Shown: positions 35,624 to 48,746 of the stretch, one piece after another
Position numbering within the stretch: the stretch's first letter is position 1
How the letters are laid out: every line of letters starts with the position of its first letter
Assembly: GCA_011109175.1 (NCBI GenBank)
Contig: RDEW01000052.1
Span: forward strand, 186,001 to 250,000
Direction: 5' to 3'
Source: Dicyema japonicum
Taxonomy: Eukaryota; Dicyemida; Rhombozoa; Dicyemidae
DNA length: 64,000 bases
Notes under the pieces: model-generated
Seen by the model: only the letters and a program-made list of their open reading frames with translations
Told to the model about the DNA's origin: nothing
The model's database searches: none
Made by a program: the position numbers and the translations under genes

Positions 35624-37980
35624 TCACTCGATATGAATTGATTTTATTGCCGATTTATATAATTCTATGCTACAAAAAATAACAACATTGTATTTCCTTC
35701 GAATAATCTCCGCATATAAATGGATCTTTTTCATATTAGATTGTAAGCACACATTCTCAATTTTCATAATAATGTTATTAGAAATAAACATTTCCATAAT
35801 TTCTGGTTCTATTATAAAATAAAATATAACGATATATGTGTGCAAGTTTAGCGCAGTCCCACATAATCCATAGCCAAATTCGTTCATCTATGTTCACGTT
35901 TAATAAATTTATCTTAGAAGTAATAGTTCTTAATATAGAAATTATGAAATAACCTAATATCGTAATCAGGATCGTAACACCAAGGATTAATTGTTATAAA
36001 AAGAGCAAATTTATTAAGAATGGGTTCACATGGATTCAAATCGCTAAAATCAGAATTCATAAAAATAGGTAAAAAATCATTTGGATCACTTAATATCTGG
36101 CAGATACAACTCAATATGGAATAGACTACGTCACTAGAACAGTTAGCGTGATCAATGTCCCTTTTCGATAAAACAACAAATTTACAATATAAAATTTATT
36201 AGACCATCAGTTCTTAGTAAATATCTGGAATTTGGGCATTTAGCAATATAATGGATAATTTTAATGACGGGAACTAATATATAATCGCAATCAGGAGGGG
36301 ATACAGAATATCTTTCGAAAAAATAATAAATATAATAAATTCCACTATAATCTAAAAACAAATTCATATTTTTTTCATTTTCGTCTAACAAATATATTTC
36401 AAATACCTAGAAGAACGCTCAACAAATCAAATTTGATAGCATCACTGAAGTCCTCTGTTTTAAAATGTTCAACACATAACTAAAATTATTTTGTTATATG
36501 AACTTTGACAAGTCCTTCAGAATAAGCAACATAGGCTAGATGATCCATACTCATATTTTTTACGATTGATTTAAGATCAGTCGGAATACATTGATAATAG
36601 TGATGAGGTTTCATTAACATAATTGTAAGGGCAGGTAGCTAAAATAAGAATTAACAAACAAAAATTGATTTCTCCCACGGTTTAAAATCATTCAAAAGAT
36701 AAATAAACGGCTAAAAATCAAAATAACAGGTAATAATACATATACTTTTATATATTTCGAAAAAATCTCAAGAAAAATATCAAAAATAAAACTATTTATG
36801 AAATATACACATACCAAATATTAGCATAAGAAATCGGTGGCTGTTTGACTATTCTCATTAAAATTTCCCTGATGTAAAAATTTTAAAATACATTAATAGA
36901 TTTTGAAAATCATAATCATAATCTACATACAGATGCACAAACTAAATATATATTTCTAAAATACTTTCAAAAATGGTTTTAATAAATTTTCATTCAGTTT
37001 GCATTTTATATAACGAATGTAAGTAATTGCGTTTCCCAATAGTTTGTCTTTATTATCGAAATGTAAAACAGAAATAACATAATTATTAATAATTGATTGA
37101 TCATCATTCTAAATTTTTATAAAATATACAGATTCGCTTATATTTTTACTGAAATGTAAAATTTGACGATGTTGAAATTTTTTAAATCCCATTTTTCTGA
37201 TTTGGCTTGAATTATTCAAATCAATTACTTTGTTAACTTTTTTAGTATTTTTCTTTCAATTAAATATCCAGATAAATTAACGTAAGTAAGATTCTTGGCT
37301 TTTTCGAAAAGAGAAATGAAATTACAATCATATCCATTTATTTCTCCATCACTTGTATGTATGAAATGTCTAAATTTAAGATAAAATCAACTTCAAAGAC
37401 TCTGGATTGTTTATGTTTTTAATAAATTCTTTAAAATTTGAAATTATGACGTCGTGAAAATTTATGCGTTCCAGTTTTTCTATTATATTTAGTGTTCTGT
37501 TGTAAATAGTCGTTGTTCTATTGACTCCAAGGAGGGAGATAAACTTCAATTTTTTAAATCCAGTCATGAATAGTTATGTAGCAAATCTGGGTCATCATAA
37601 AACCAGAGTGAAAATGATTTGACCTCATTCTGTGAAAATGGCAGTAAAGGATTCTCTTCTGATGAAACAATCCTTCTTAGTGTAATATTTGATAAATTTG
37701 GATAAACTTGAATCATCTTAACAACGTCCTTAACTTCAACATTTTCACGAGTTAATTCAATGTAAAAAACGTCTTTCTGAACTACATCCGGAATCCTATA
37801 TAAATTCGAATGTTGAAGAAATAAATCTTTCTCATGTCGTAAAATCAAATATTTCAGTTCATTAAGTATTCTTTTAGAAAACATTTTTTTAGACTTGTTG
37901 TTTAATTTTGTAAATTTTTGTTCATTAAAGTTTGCTCGAATATTATTAATGCATAACGCGTATAATGAAGGTGTTTCCAT
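35624..37980 (-). pseudogene. ZYG-11-like gene, copy B2 (single frameshift)
   Basis: Almost identical to 39057-41413 at a constant offset of 3433 bp. One T is missing at about 37573 in exon 1, which ends the frame at ...DDPDLLHNYS (37564). One extra base lies in intron 7 (35 nt), and a small rearrangement in exon 7 changes SNIYK to SKYIK. All other exons stay open. Functional status depends on whether the lost T is real. Confidence 0.7.
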
Positions 37981-38544
37981 TTAATAAGTTGAATATATTG
38001 TATGACCTATAAATTTTATTTATTTTTTTATTTGAATTACATAATTTTTAATAATATTTTTTTATGAAAAAAATAATTATTTGTACTCAGCAATGTTCTA
38101 TTATTTATATATAAGTGCGAAATCACCGTGAAAATGTCAGGAATGTTCCAATACCTTCTATGATTGATAAGCCAACCTTTCGATTTTAGATGAAAGTACG
38201 ATTATCGCATAGTGGTCCTCTCACTGACATGAATGACCCTTCGAAACATACGAGAATTACATTCAGTGGGTCAGACCAACTAATTTCTCAGACTTCACGC
38301 AGAAATAATGGATAGTACGCACGTCAAGAAGGGTGAGAATGCTAAAAACATTGCAGGATCATTCTTCATTTTTAGTGCGATATAAGGAAGCCAAGAAAAA
38401 TCTTGAACAATAATGTTAATTTTCATGTGAGGAAAGCAGATATCATTGATAGTCGTTTTTCGACATAACACGTTATGATTATTTTACAAAAAATATTTTC
38501 CAATGTCAGAATTGGCAAATTTAGAAACATTACTTTATATGGAT

Positions 38545-38724
38545 GTTTTTGAATAACACTACCATCTTCTCGTTCTAGATCAATCAATCCTGTGGCAGAT
38601 AATTCTTTAACATGATATGTGAATGTATCAATGTGTACGTTTAAGCAACTTTTTCGTGTTTTTTTATTATTATCAAGATAGACCTTTATAAAAACTCGAC
38701 CACCGAATACTGGACAGAATTATA
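38545..38724 (-). pseudogene. Exon-like fragment at the 3.43-kb junction, second copy
   Basis: Identical in frame to the fragment at 35112-35291. Confidence 0.45.
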
Positions 38725-39056
38725 GGAACTTGTAATTTCTTGAATTATGTACATCCATTTGAAATTCAAATTTTTAAAATTATGTCTTTATTGCACTTGA
38801 CATCTGCGTTGCCGATTTACTCTTTAGAGATCTTGTCCAGCAAAATTTGGAAAAGGCATACAACCTAACCAAAAGCGAGCAAAAATTTTATTTCAGTATT
38901 TGGACAATATTCATCGATCACTACTCGGATACTTGTTCATTTTGAGCCTTCAGAACCAACCAATTAGTCTTAGTTTAACTCTGATTTAACGAATAATTTT
39001 ATCAATTTAATTTATTAATTGATCTTTGTTTATTAGTAAAATTATTAATTAACTAA

Positions 39057-41413
39057 TCACTCGATATGAATTGATTTTATTGCCGATTTATATAATTCTA
39101 TGCTACAAAAAATAACAACATTGTATTTCCTTCGAATAATCTCCGCATATAAATGGATCTTTTTCATATTAGATTGTAAGCACACATTCTCAATTTTCAT
39201 AATAATGTTATTAGAAATAAACATTTCCATAATTTCTGGTTCTATTATAAAATAAAATATAACGATATATGTGTGCAAGTTTAGCGCAGTCCCACATAAT
39301 CCATAGCCAAATTCGTTCATCTATGTTCACGTTTAATAAATTTATCTTAGAAGTAATAGTTCTTAATATAGAAATTATGAAATAACCTAATATCGTAATC
39401 AGGATCGTAACACCAAGGATTAATTGTTATAAAAAGAGCAAATTTATTAAGAATGGGTTCACATGGATTCAAATCGCTAAAATCAGAATTCATAAAAATA
39501 GGTAAAAAATCATTTGGATCACTTAATATCTGGCAGATACAACTCAATATGGAATAGACTACGTCACTAGAACAGTTAGCGTGATCAATGTCCCTTTTCG
39601 ATAAAACAACAAATTTACAATATAAAATTTATTAGACCATCAGTTCTTAGTAAATATCTGGAATTTGGGCATTTAGCAATATAATGGATAATTTTAATGA
39701 CGGGAACTAATATATAATCGCAATCAGGAGGGGATACAGAATATCTTTCGAAAAAATAATAAATATAATAAATTCCACTATAATCTAAAAACAAATTCAT
39801 ATTTTTTTCATTTTCGTCTAACAAATATATTTCAAATACCTAGAAGAACGCTCAACAAATCAAATTTGATAGCATCACTGAAGTCCTCTGTTTTAAAATG
39901 TTCAACACATAACTAAAATTATTTTGTTATATGAACTTTGACAAGTCCTTCAGAATAAGCAACATAGGCTAGATGATCCATACTCATATTTTTTACGATT
40001 GATTTAAGATCAGTCGGAATACATTGATAATAGTGATGAGGTTTCATTAACATAATTGTAAGGGCAGGTAGCTAAAATAAGAATTAACAAACAAAAATTG
40101 ATTTCTCCCACGGTTTAAAATCATTCAAAAGATAAATAAACGGCTAAAAATCAAATAACAGGTAATAATACATATACTTTATATATATTCGAAAAAATCT
40201 CAAGAAAAATATCAAAAATAAAACTATTTATGAAATATACACATACCAAATATTAGCATAAGAAATCGGTGGCTGTTTGACTATTCTCATTAAAATTTCC
40301 CTGATGTAAAAATTTTAAAATACATTAATAGATTTTGAAAATCATAATCATAATCTACATACAGATGCACAAACTAAATATATATTTCTAAAATACTTTC
40401 AAAAATGGTTTTAATAAATTTTCATTCAGTTTGCATTTTATATAACGAATGTAAGTAATTGCGTTTCCCAATAGTTTGTCTTTATTATCGAAATGTAAAA
40501 CAGAAATAACATAATTATTAATAATTGATTGATCATCATTCTAAATTTTTATAAAATATACAGATTCGCTTATATTTTTACTGAAATGTAAAATTTGACG
40601 ATGTTGAAATTTTTTAAATCCCATTTTTCTGATTTGGCTTGAATTATTCAAATCAATTACTTTGTTAACTTTTTTAGTATTTTTCTTTCAATTAAATATC
40701 CAGATAAATTAACGTAAGTAAGATTCTTGGCTTTTTCGAAAAGAGAAATGAAATTACAATCATATCCATTTATTTCTCCATCACTTGTATGTATGAAATG
40801 TCTAAATTTAAGATAAAATCAACTTCAAAGACTCTGGATTGTTTATGTTTTTAATAAATTCTTTAAAATTTGAAATTATGACGTCGTGAAAATTTATGCG
40901 TTCCAGTTTTTCTATTATATTTAGTGTTCTGTTGTAAATAGTCGTTGTTCTATTGACTCCAAGGAGGGAGATAAACTTCAATTTTTTAAATCCAGTCATG
41001 AATAGTTTATGTAGCAAATCTGGGTCATCATAAAACCAGAGTGAAAATGATTTGACCTCATTCTGTGAAAATGGCAGTAAAGGATTCTCTTCTGATGAAA
41101 CAATCCTTCTTAGTGTAATATTTGATAAATTTGGATAAACTTGAATCATCTTAACAACGTCCTTAACTTCAACATTTTCACGAGTTAATTCAATGTAAAA
41201 AACGTCTTTCTGAACTACATCCGGAATCCTATATAAATTCGAATGTTGAAGAAATAAATCTTTCTCATGTCGTAAAATCAAATATTTCAGTTCATTAAGT
41301 ATTCTTTTAGAAAACATTTTTTTAGACTTGTTGTTTAATTTTGTAAATTTTTGTTCATTAAAGTTTGCTCGAATATTATTAATGCATAACGCGTATAATG
41401 AAGGTGTTTCCAT
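39057..41413 (-). CDS. Divergent ZYG-11/ZER-1-like protein, intact, 13 micro-introns
   Basis: ATG at 41413, TGA at 39059-39057. Introns (GT..AG): 40802-40823, 40638-40660, 40541-40561, 40374-40396, 40301-40323, 40224-40246, 40144-40177, 40072-40092, 39913-39936, 39818-39839, 39594-39618, 39362-39386 and 39189-39222, sizes 21-34 nt. Removing them leaves 2037 nt, 678 residues, no internal stop; without splicing every frame stops. The N-terminus (PSLYALCINNIRANF) looks like a cullin-box helix. Leucine-rich segments (LSNITLRRI, LKFISLLGV, LTYVNLSGYL) span about residues 90-235. The rest is helical and ARM-like, with SRYLLRTDGLINFIL (~505-520) and DERIWLWIMWDCAKL (~603-617), which recall the ZYG-11/ZER-1 ARM region. 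Length is near the family's ~750. Family members are CUL2 ubiquitin-ligase substrate receptors that bind N-terminal glycine degrons. Gene structure is well supported; the family call is moderate. Confidence 0.72.
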
Positions 41414-42574
41414 TTAATAAGTTGAATATATTGTATGACCTATAAATTTTATTTATTTTTTTATTTGAATTACATAATTTTTAATAATATTTTTTTATGA
41501 AAAAAATAATTATTTGTACTCAGCAGCAATGTTCTATTATTTATATATAAGTGCGAAATCACCGTGAAAATGTCAGGAATGTTCCAATACCTTCTATGAT
41601 TGATAAGCCAACCTTTCGATTTTAGATGTGAAAGTACGATTATCGCATAGTGGTCCTCTCACTGACATGAATGACCCTTCGAAACATACGAGAATTACAT
41701 TCAGTGGGTCAGACCAACTAATTTCTCAGACTTCACGCAGAAATAATGGATAGTACGCACGTCAAGAAGGGTGAGAATGCTAAAAACATTGCAGGATCAT
41801 TCTTCATTTTTAGTGCGATATAAGGAGCCAAGAAAAATCTTGAACAATAATGTTAATTTTCATGTGAGGAAAGCAGATATCATTGATAGTCGTTTTTCGA
41901 CATAACACGTTATGATTATTTTACAAAAAATATTTTCCAATGTCAGAATTAGCAAATTTAGTAACATTACTTTATATGATGACTCATTAACGTATTTTAT
42001 ATAAAATAAATATACCATTACATAAATCACTTGGTAAATTTACCTTAATAGACTATCTGAAGTCTCTGAAGTATTTCTCAGATCGTTTATTAGATCTACG
42101 GGAAACAACCTGTTTTAATCATTTTTTTCATCTTAAAAATTATGTCATAGTCGTTTTTAATGTCATAGAAAATAGACAAATTTGTTCTCTCTAACGAAAG
42201 AAACAGATTGGATATCTATGTTGTTGGTTGTTCTGAGGTCCTGTGAGATGTTATTGTTTTCTAAAAAATTATTGATATTCGTCAGTTAATCTATCTGCAA
42301 CAACAGTAAGTTTTTCTCGCATCTGAGAACGGGCATTTTTTCTCTTCATGTTAGGGTTTCTTCAAACTCCCCACACTTCAAAAGTCCTTTATTACTATTT
42401 TCGGACCGTGATGATAAATTTTTATATTGATCCATAATGTGCTTATATTTGGTCATATTTCCCTGTGGACACTGTAAAAACCAAGTTCCATAGTTAGTGT
42501 ATACGGAATCGAGGATTTTTAATTCATACACTAATCCACTCTGCTTTTATTTTTTATTATTATAATTTGTTTTG
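41414..42574. other. Upstream flank of the intact ZYG-11-like gene
   Basis: Holds the 5' flank shared by every gene copy, then unit sequence equal to 13310-13890. A minus-strand frame at 42531-42346 is not kept in A. I cannot place a promoter. Confidence 0.45.
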
Positions 42575-42785
42575 TTTTAGTTCTTGAATCCTTGGTACGA
42601 ATGAACCATGGAACGAGGTGCCGTGACTGCTAACGTTCTGTCACTCGACCTATTCGTTCGTGTGTGGGGTCGTGGGAGGGGCATCAGGCCAAAATGAGGT
42701 CTTTGCTAGATCTGGTTGCGGCCACGTTATTAGTTAGTTTGTGTAACTTTGGTCTTTTTTGTTATTATTATTACCTAATTAGTTC
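42575..42785 (+). repeat. Repeat family X, inverted second copy in unit B
   Basis: Unit-B counterpart of 13890-14115, with the same TTATTATTATTACC tail. Confidence 0.65.
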
Positions 42786-42912
42786 AGTTACTATTAGTGA
42801 CATGGTGGACAGGTTGCCATTAAAATAAAGTTGTCATAATTAAACGAATTTTTTACGATAATAAATATTCAAATTATTTTTCAGTATTTCTTAATTTCGC
42901 TATTTTACGATT

Positions 42913-43436
42913 ATGTGTGCTCAAATATTAGACTTTCTCTTCGCGGGGTCATCGTCGACATCCGTCGAGGTGCTTCTAAGAAGTCCAGAGGAATTCCCTG
43001 AGAATTCCTTACCCCACCTACTCACTCTATTCAGAATGAATCAGAAATGCACGAACATCACTTCAGAGGTTAAACAATGCATTAAGGATAATGAGGTTAC
43101 TGAAGTAATCGTACTTTCATTGGCTACAACAAATGGAAGTCAATGTCTTATGAACATCTATATTCTTCTTCCTGTCTCAAAAACCAAGGGATATGAGATT
43201 CTAAATTTATAAGATTGACTACCTTCGATGAGATCATCATCTGTGAAGACCTGAATGCCAATCATCCACTTTGGTTGTCTTCTCAACTAGCCGACAAAAG
43301 AGGAAAATTACCACTTTCGCAAACAGACACTTTAACCATTTTAAACGATCCTTCAAAAAACACAAAGGACCAGCCTTCTTCACCTGACGTAACTCTGTCA
43401 TGCGTAAATGCATCGATGATTACATTGTCAGTCTAA
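42913..43436 (+). pseudogene. LINE endonuclease fragment (apurinic-endonuclease type), copy B
   Basis: Two frames, 42913-43212 and 43215-43436. The second has the late signature of the LINE endonuclease/exonuclease/phosphatase domain: EIIICEDLNANHPLWLSS, a KRGK step, LTILND, and SSPDVTLS. The catalytic-region G of GDLN is E here. The first frame supplies the preceding strands. It lies upstream of an R4-like RT with a different type of C-terminus, so the two probably come from different elements. Confidence 0.6.
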
Positions 43437-43699
43437 AGAAATTCGTAATGTGGCAAAGGGTTATGAGGTTTCACTTTAAGACTACACTCAGAGAGATGTC
43501 AATAGGATGATAAAATTCTACACCAAGATTTCATGCAAAAATTACAAAAAGTTAAATGGTTCACAGTTATCACGAAGGAAGCTGAAAAGAGGTCTGACAA
43601 TTCTCGGAGAAGGAAGTGAGGGAATCATCTTTTCTCCAGAACATGTTCCAACTACACGGATTACATTCTGTTAATTCTGTTAAATACTTATAGATGGAT

Positions 43700-45080
43700 G
43701 AATCACCTTCCTTACGGCCATCTTAAACTTTTCATTTAATCAATACGTAACACCATTAAATTGGAACCAGGCTACATTCGCCCAATTCTCAAACCATGAA
43801 ACCATAGGTAGGACTAGCGTCATTTTGACCTGATCCCACTCTGATCAATATGACAAGGCGCCAAAAAGCAAGTTGTGATCAATTAGTGTATAAGAGATGT
43901 ATATGGAATAATTTATTTGCAACATGGCTCGACATTAGGAAGCATATGATTCAGTCGACCATGAGGAAATTTCTTGAAGAGTCTAACTACTAAATGGAGA
44001 GTAATCTTAAACTTAAACACATAGAGGATTGGGACAGTTGAATTGAAGCATGGAGTACTGAAAGGGACTTTGTCTCCCAAAATTTTTGTTTTAGAACTGG
44101 ATCAGTTGAGCAAAATCCTAACAATAGGTTTTCAAAATTATTTACTTTTGATAGTTACCTGTCAGTGAACGTATTCAAAAAACATCTGAAGATACTTGCG
44201 GAGAAAAGATTGATGATTATTTCGATGTTGTTTGTCTCAAGTGATAATTTGAAAAGTCAACACTAATCTTGAATCCATGAATGAAGTGAAATGCCTGGAT
44301 GGACAAGAAAGCTATCGGTAACTCTGTGTTTTAGAAGACAAATGACGTAATTTCATAAAGCATAAAGTCTTGAACAATATTACTGAAAATATGAGAATGA
44401 GGACTCTAAACTTGTTGCATACAAAACTCAATGCTGTAAGGCTGTTTAAAGCTATAAATGGTTAATATTGAACCAAAGGAGTTTGAAAATGTAGATTTGG
44501 ATATTCGATGTGTCAGAGTATAAAATTCATGTGAAGCCCGCAAACAAGGAGAAATTATATATTAGTCGAACTAAATTAGGGAGGGGCCTTACTTCGATTA
44601 TCCATGAGTGAATGTATACTGTACCAGTTTCTGACTGATGTGGATAGAAAATCGAATATTTCGCTAAGAAAGAATGGAATCTGCAAGGTCTTGAAAACAA
44701 AGAAAATGCATGTGACCACGATCGATAGATTCCTACTTTTCAAGTAAAAGATGGATCTAACTCAAGTTGACATGAAGACTATCAGAGAAAATTAGGAGAA
44801 ATTCCTGATTGATTCCATTGGGAAAAAGCCGCTATACCCTATGCTGTTTAACAGTTACGTTGATATGGCAGGATCTTTGGAGTGGTTAATCAATGGAAAT
44901 AATAGCCCGAGATCGGAGGGAATGTATTATTTGCTTCGGGATAGGAACTTGTTTTTTATACCAATGATTCAGTTTATAGTCAAAAGTGCAAGAAATCATT
45001 GGACCATTTGGCTACACGTTGTAGCAAAATTGTCAATAGTGATTACATGAGAATTAACCTCCTGATAATAGGCTAAACAA
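43700..45080 (+). pseudogene. R4/Dong-like LINE remnant, copy B
   Basis: Same element, with the clearest C-terminus: a frame at 44841-45050 with SLEWLINGN then EGMYYLL, and in a neighbouring frame CKKSLDHLATRCSKIV..DYM (about 44987-45050). That is the C-x2-C...H-x4-C finger-like pattern that precedes the restriction-like nuclease in R4/Dong/NeSL-type LINEs. LDGQESYR lies near 44303. An extra stretch near 44090-44130, missing in A, restores motif-B context. Confidence 0.5.
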
Positions 45081-47029
45081 AATAATGAGTCTCCTTAGAG
45101 AATACCATTCTTGATAGAGATTCAGATGTGACTGTATGAGATTTGTGACTTGTCGACTTCCCGTAGCAGCAACTGCTCCAGCTTTCAATAGAAACGTCCA
45201 CGAATTATATTCCTCATTATATTACTATTCGCTTTCTATAGTTTGGTATCATTGACCACCAGAGGCCCTCGTAAGTAGTGCTAGGTCGCTATCTCCATTA
45301 AATCCAGCTGCGGAATCGCGCACATATGGTTTAGCTGTGACATAATCTCCGATATTCCGTATATACCTTCTGATAGATTGGATGGACTTGATTGAACGTA
45401 ACTGTCTTTTTTTACACGTTCTCCAATATGTCACACAGGCCAAGCGATTACTATGGGCGTTACATTAACCTTGAACTTAGATTAACCTCAATTAATTTCA
45501 TTATTGATTTATTAACTACAAAAAATAATTAATTTAAGTAAAAAAATTTTAGTTATAATAATATTAGTAAGCGTTTCCGAGGACAAAAGAAATGCTTATT
45601 TGTTGCTTCATCCAGACCGCTTCCCGCACGTCTTTCTTTGATAGCTAATTCCCCCGATTTCTCTCAGGAACGAGGCAGGGATTCCTCCCTCAGCACCATG
45701 CGTTTTAAATGCCATCAATACTTAAACGAAAGCAGTCTCCGATTACAAAATATTTTTTATCTTAATTTTCTCATCAAAATAGGTTCGAACCAACAGACTG
45801 CGCCGAAGTGAGCATCACTGAGTTAGAAAAAAGAATCCACACAAGTGCAGTCCCATACTAGCAATTTTCCTCAGAGAACTGAAACAATGTTAGCCCATCC
45901 GGCCTTTTCCCGTCTCCGAAAATAATTTAAGTAACTATTTTAGTCTAGCCATTTCTACAGTCGATATTTCTCCTTTTGAATTTATTATCTACTAAATTAA
46001 AAAATTTAAAAAAACCTTAACGTATTATTGGATAAAATATTAATATTTTTGCAGCGAGATAATATTGACAGTCAACTTTTCCAGTCGCAACCAAGGATTT
46101 GTTCCAATATCTTTTTAACTCAAATTATTTATTATTGTTTTTAAATCATATTTATCTCCCACACAAAAAATTATACTTACTATTATAGACATGGATTTTC
46201 TGTTCATAGCCTTGTAATAACTCGAATCTTATTCAATCGGATTGATTTTGAAGTTGAATCTTGTCGTATTCGGTATCAAATCGTCTGACGGGAATTATCT
46301 GTATATATATTTTAAACTGAATTACGTGTCAATAGATTCTGGAGTCGAACAATTAACTGAATCCTCCATTTGCTATGGAATAACACACTCATCACTTAAA
46401 CTATCTAAGATATAATATATATATATGTAAAACCATGAAATATTGAGTTTATTCTTTTATTCCTCGATATTTTTCGAAAGGAATTTCGTTAGAAAATGAA
46501 TGGGCAGAAATGTTATTACGTACACAGAATTTTCTAGCTTATCAAGCCACTTTTTTTCACTGTTATGCAGCACTTTCTCGTTTTCGTTTGATTGAATCGT
46601 TCGACGATCCCTTGTGTCCGAGGATAGTTAGGCCTGCCGTGAATTCGCTTTTGAAATCAAAGCAAAGTTTTGTTATTTCTTGATTTCTTAATTCAGACCC
46701 ATTGTCTGACTGAAGAAAATTGCATGGTCCATTCAGGTAAAACCATGATCTTAGATTTCACACACTTCATTTCCAGACTTATTGAGTCGCTTGAGAAACG
46801 CGAATCTAAAAAATTGTTTTAAAAAGCCAACCTACTATATATAAAATCAATTTGAAACTTGGATTCACTTTGAAATTTTTTTCAGATCTCTGAAAACCTT
46901 CATTTGGACAAGAAGCTAACACAAGGTGATTTATATCTCCAATCTACAATTAAAAGGAATCTTTCGTTTAAAGGACGCGAAAATTTTCAAACTTTACAAT
47001 TTCAAATGACTTTTTTGATAATCTCATTC

Positions 47030-48270
47030 TTGACAGTGAAGTAGTTTGTCGACATTCAAACTCAATTTTATTTACTTCTCCGTGTGAAAGTTCGTGTAAT
47101 GATTTCGCCAGAAGTTCCATTTCGGATTCATTCTCCAGGGATATGAGTAACTTGGGATCAGTGAAATTAAGATCTGTACATTCATTGCACATTTACAATA
47201 CCTTTCATTGATTAAAGAAAATTCTCTAACTTCTTGACAGTGCCTCGGAAGATTTTCGGGAAAATTGCTATGCAAGGCATCTTTTAAATTTCCATCCAGG
47301 TACAAACATAGAGTCTATACAGATTTATTTCATGCAGTCTTTCACAAAACCCTTGTAAGAACCCATTACAACAAAATAATCCAAGCTAAATATCACCTTT
47401 GGTCGGAGGTGAATAGAGTGGATGTTGATTTTGGAGCCGATACCGAGAGACGGTGAGCTATCAATCGTGGATACAATCCACTTTTTTCTGTGCAAGTAAG
47501 ACTGCTTCTTGTTTCAATGATGATATCGTCAGCATAAGAAAGCAGTAGGAAGTTCTTTTCAATACCTGCTGGCAGGTCGTGAAGGAAAAGATTAAATAGA
47601 GTATCCTTGGGGCACTCCGTTTGGCAGTAAACGTGATGACTTCCCACGTCTTCCAGATAAGTTTTGGCGAATTTTTTAAATAAAGATTTTTCCAATTAAA
47701 TGTTTCTCGGTACAGAGTCAAATTACTTGTTGATGTCAATCGAGACAATTGTTATCCGCAATCTTTTGGGGTAGTGTTCAAACCATTCACAATGCGTTGA
47801 TAAGAGAGTCATCACACAGAACGGAATCCGTGTTGGAAATTCGGTTGAGTTAGGGAAGAGGTAAATTCAAAAAAGATCAACTTTTTCAACACTTTTGATA
47901 TAGTTGAGGTCAATGATATTGGTCTATATGAACTGAGATCATTTTTTGCTTTTCCGGCCTTATGAGTTGGAGTGATGAGCGAGTTCTTCTATATTTGGGG
48001 GATAGTGTTCCAGTTAACAAACAGGTTAAAATTTCCGTAAGGTAGCTAATTGCGTATTTACTAAGGTGTTCTGGGTGAAGTCAAGATAGTTTGTCTGAGC
48101 CGCAGACCCGTGAGTTCTTTAATCCTGGCGATGACCTCTGAGACCTGCTTGTCAGAGAATAGTTCTTGGTAAGGTACATTTTTCGGTTTGCGGACACGTA
48201 CGTTGATATCCAGTTCTTTAGAGAATTTCTTGAAGTGATCGCAGAGTACTGTTTCATTAGTAGATTAGGG
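47030..48270 (-). pseudogene. LINE reverse transcriptase remnant RT-1, copy C
   Basis: Same landmarks as in A and B: motif A with FDSVP, and SYADDIII at 47522-47536. The 14-bp deletion in motif B (about 47601) is the same one as in A. A further small deletion near 47810 removes part of the region before motif A. Confidence 0.75.
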
Positions 48271-48746
48271 TGTATATGACAATTATGTTCTGGAGAAAGG
48301 TTACAGGTTAATTGTTGTTCGTAAATTTAATTAAAAATATGAATATTTGAAAATTTTTTAATGGATATTTAAATATATAAATTTTAATTATTTAATTAAC
48401 GAATGGCTCTAGTGAGATTATCTCAAGAAAAATTAAATCTGTAACAATTTAAATGTAGCAGGAAACATTAGTCAACTTGAAGTATTTCAGCTTAAGAAAC
48501 TCTCTACAAATTTATTTTCGACGAGGAAAAAGCAATATTTGAAGTATTTCGGGATTGTTAGGGAACTGATAGGGCCTGTTATCTCAAATTGTGTATTTTG
48601 TTAAGTAATTTTTGCTTACTATTTCCACAGGAAAGAAATTAATGCCTTTAACACCGATCTTTGCAAGAAGACTAAGGGATCGCTATATTGCTCAATGAAC
48701 CTAAGGAGATACTCCGAAATAAATGATGGATATTCATTGTATGAAT

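Larger units (their letters stand above)
35112..38541. repeat. 3.43-kb internal tandem repeat, first copy (holds gene copy B2)
   Basis: Repeats at 38542-41974 with only a few differences noticed over 3.4 kb, so the duplication is recent or kept alike by conversion. Each copy holds a foreign segment of about 350 bp, the 3' flank, one ZYG-11-like gene and its 5' flank of about 560 bp. The junction TATGGATG|TTTTTG marks the left edge. Confidence 0.85.
38542..41974. repeat. 3.43-kb internal tandem repeat, second copy (holds the intact gene)
   Basis: Counterpart of 35112-38541. On the right the sequence continues as in copy A (13310 onward), so this copy retains the original upstream flank. Confidence 0.85.
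17631..46290. repeat. Composite tandem unit, copy B (expanded)
   Basis: Direct repeat of copy A, stretched to about 28.7 kb by an internal triplication of the ZYG-11-like gene region (32.2-42.0 kb), LINE insertions at 26534-27336 and 30340-31410, a SINE at 30383-30725, and a block at 28768-29845 that replaces the one seen in A and C. It lacks the roughly 2.1-kb block found at 50.83-52.95 kb in C. It carries the only open copy of the membrane glycoprotein gene and the only fully open ZYG-11-like gene. Confidence 0.85.

Noticed and set aside
35112-41974. Regular repeats as a CRISPR or satellite array
   Set aside because: The 3.43-kb repeats each hold a complete spliced gene with its flanks; there are no short repeat-spacer units.
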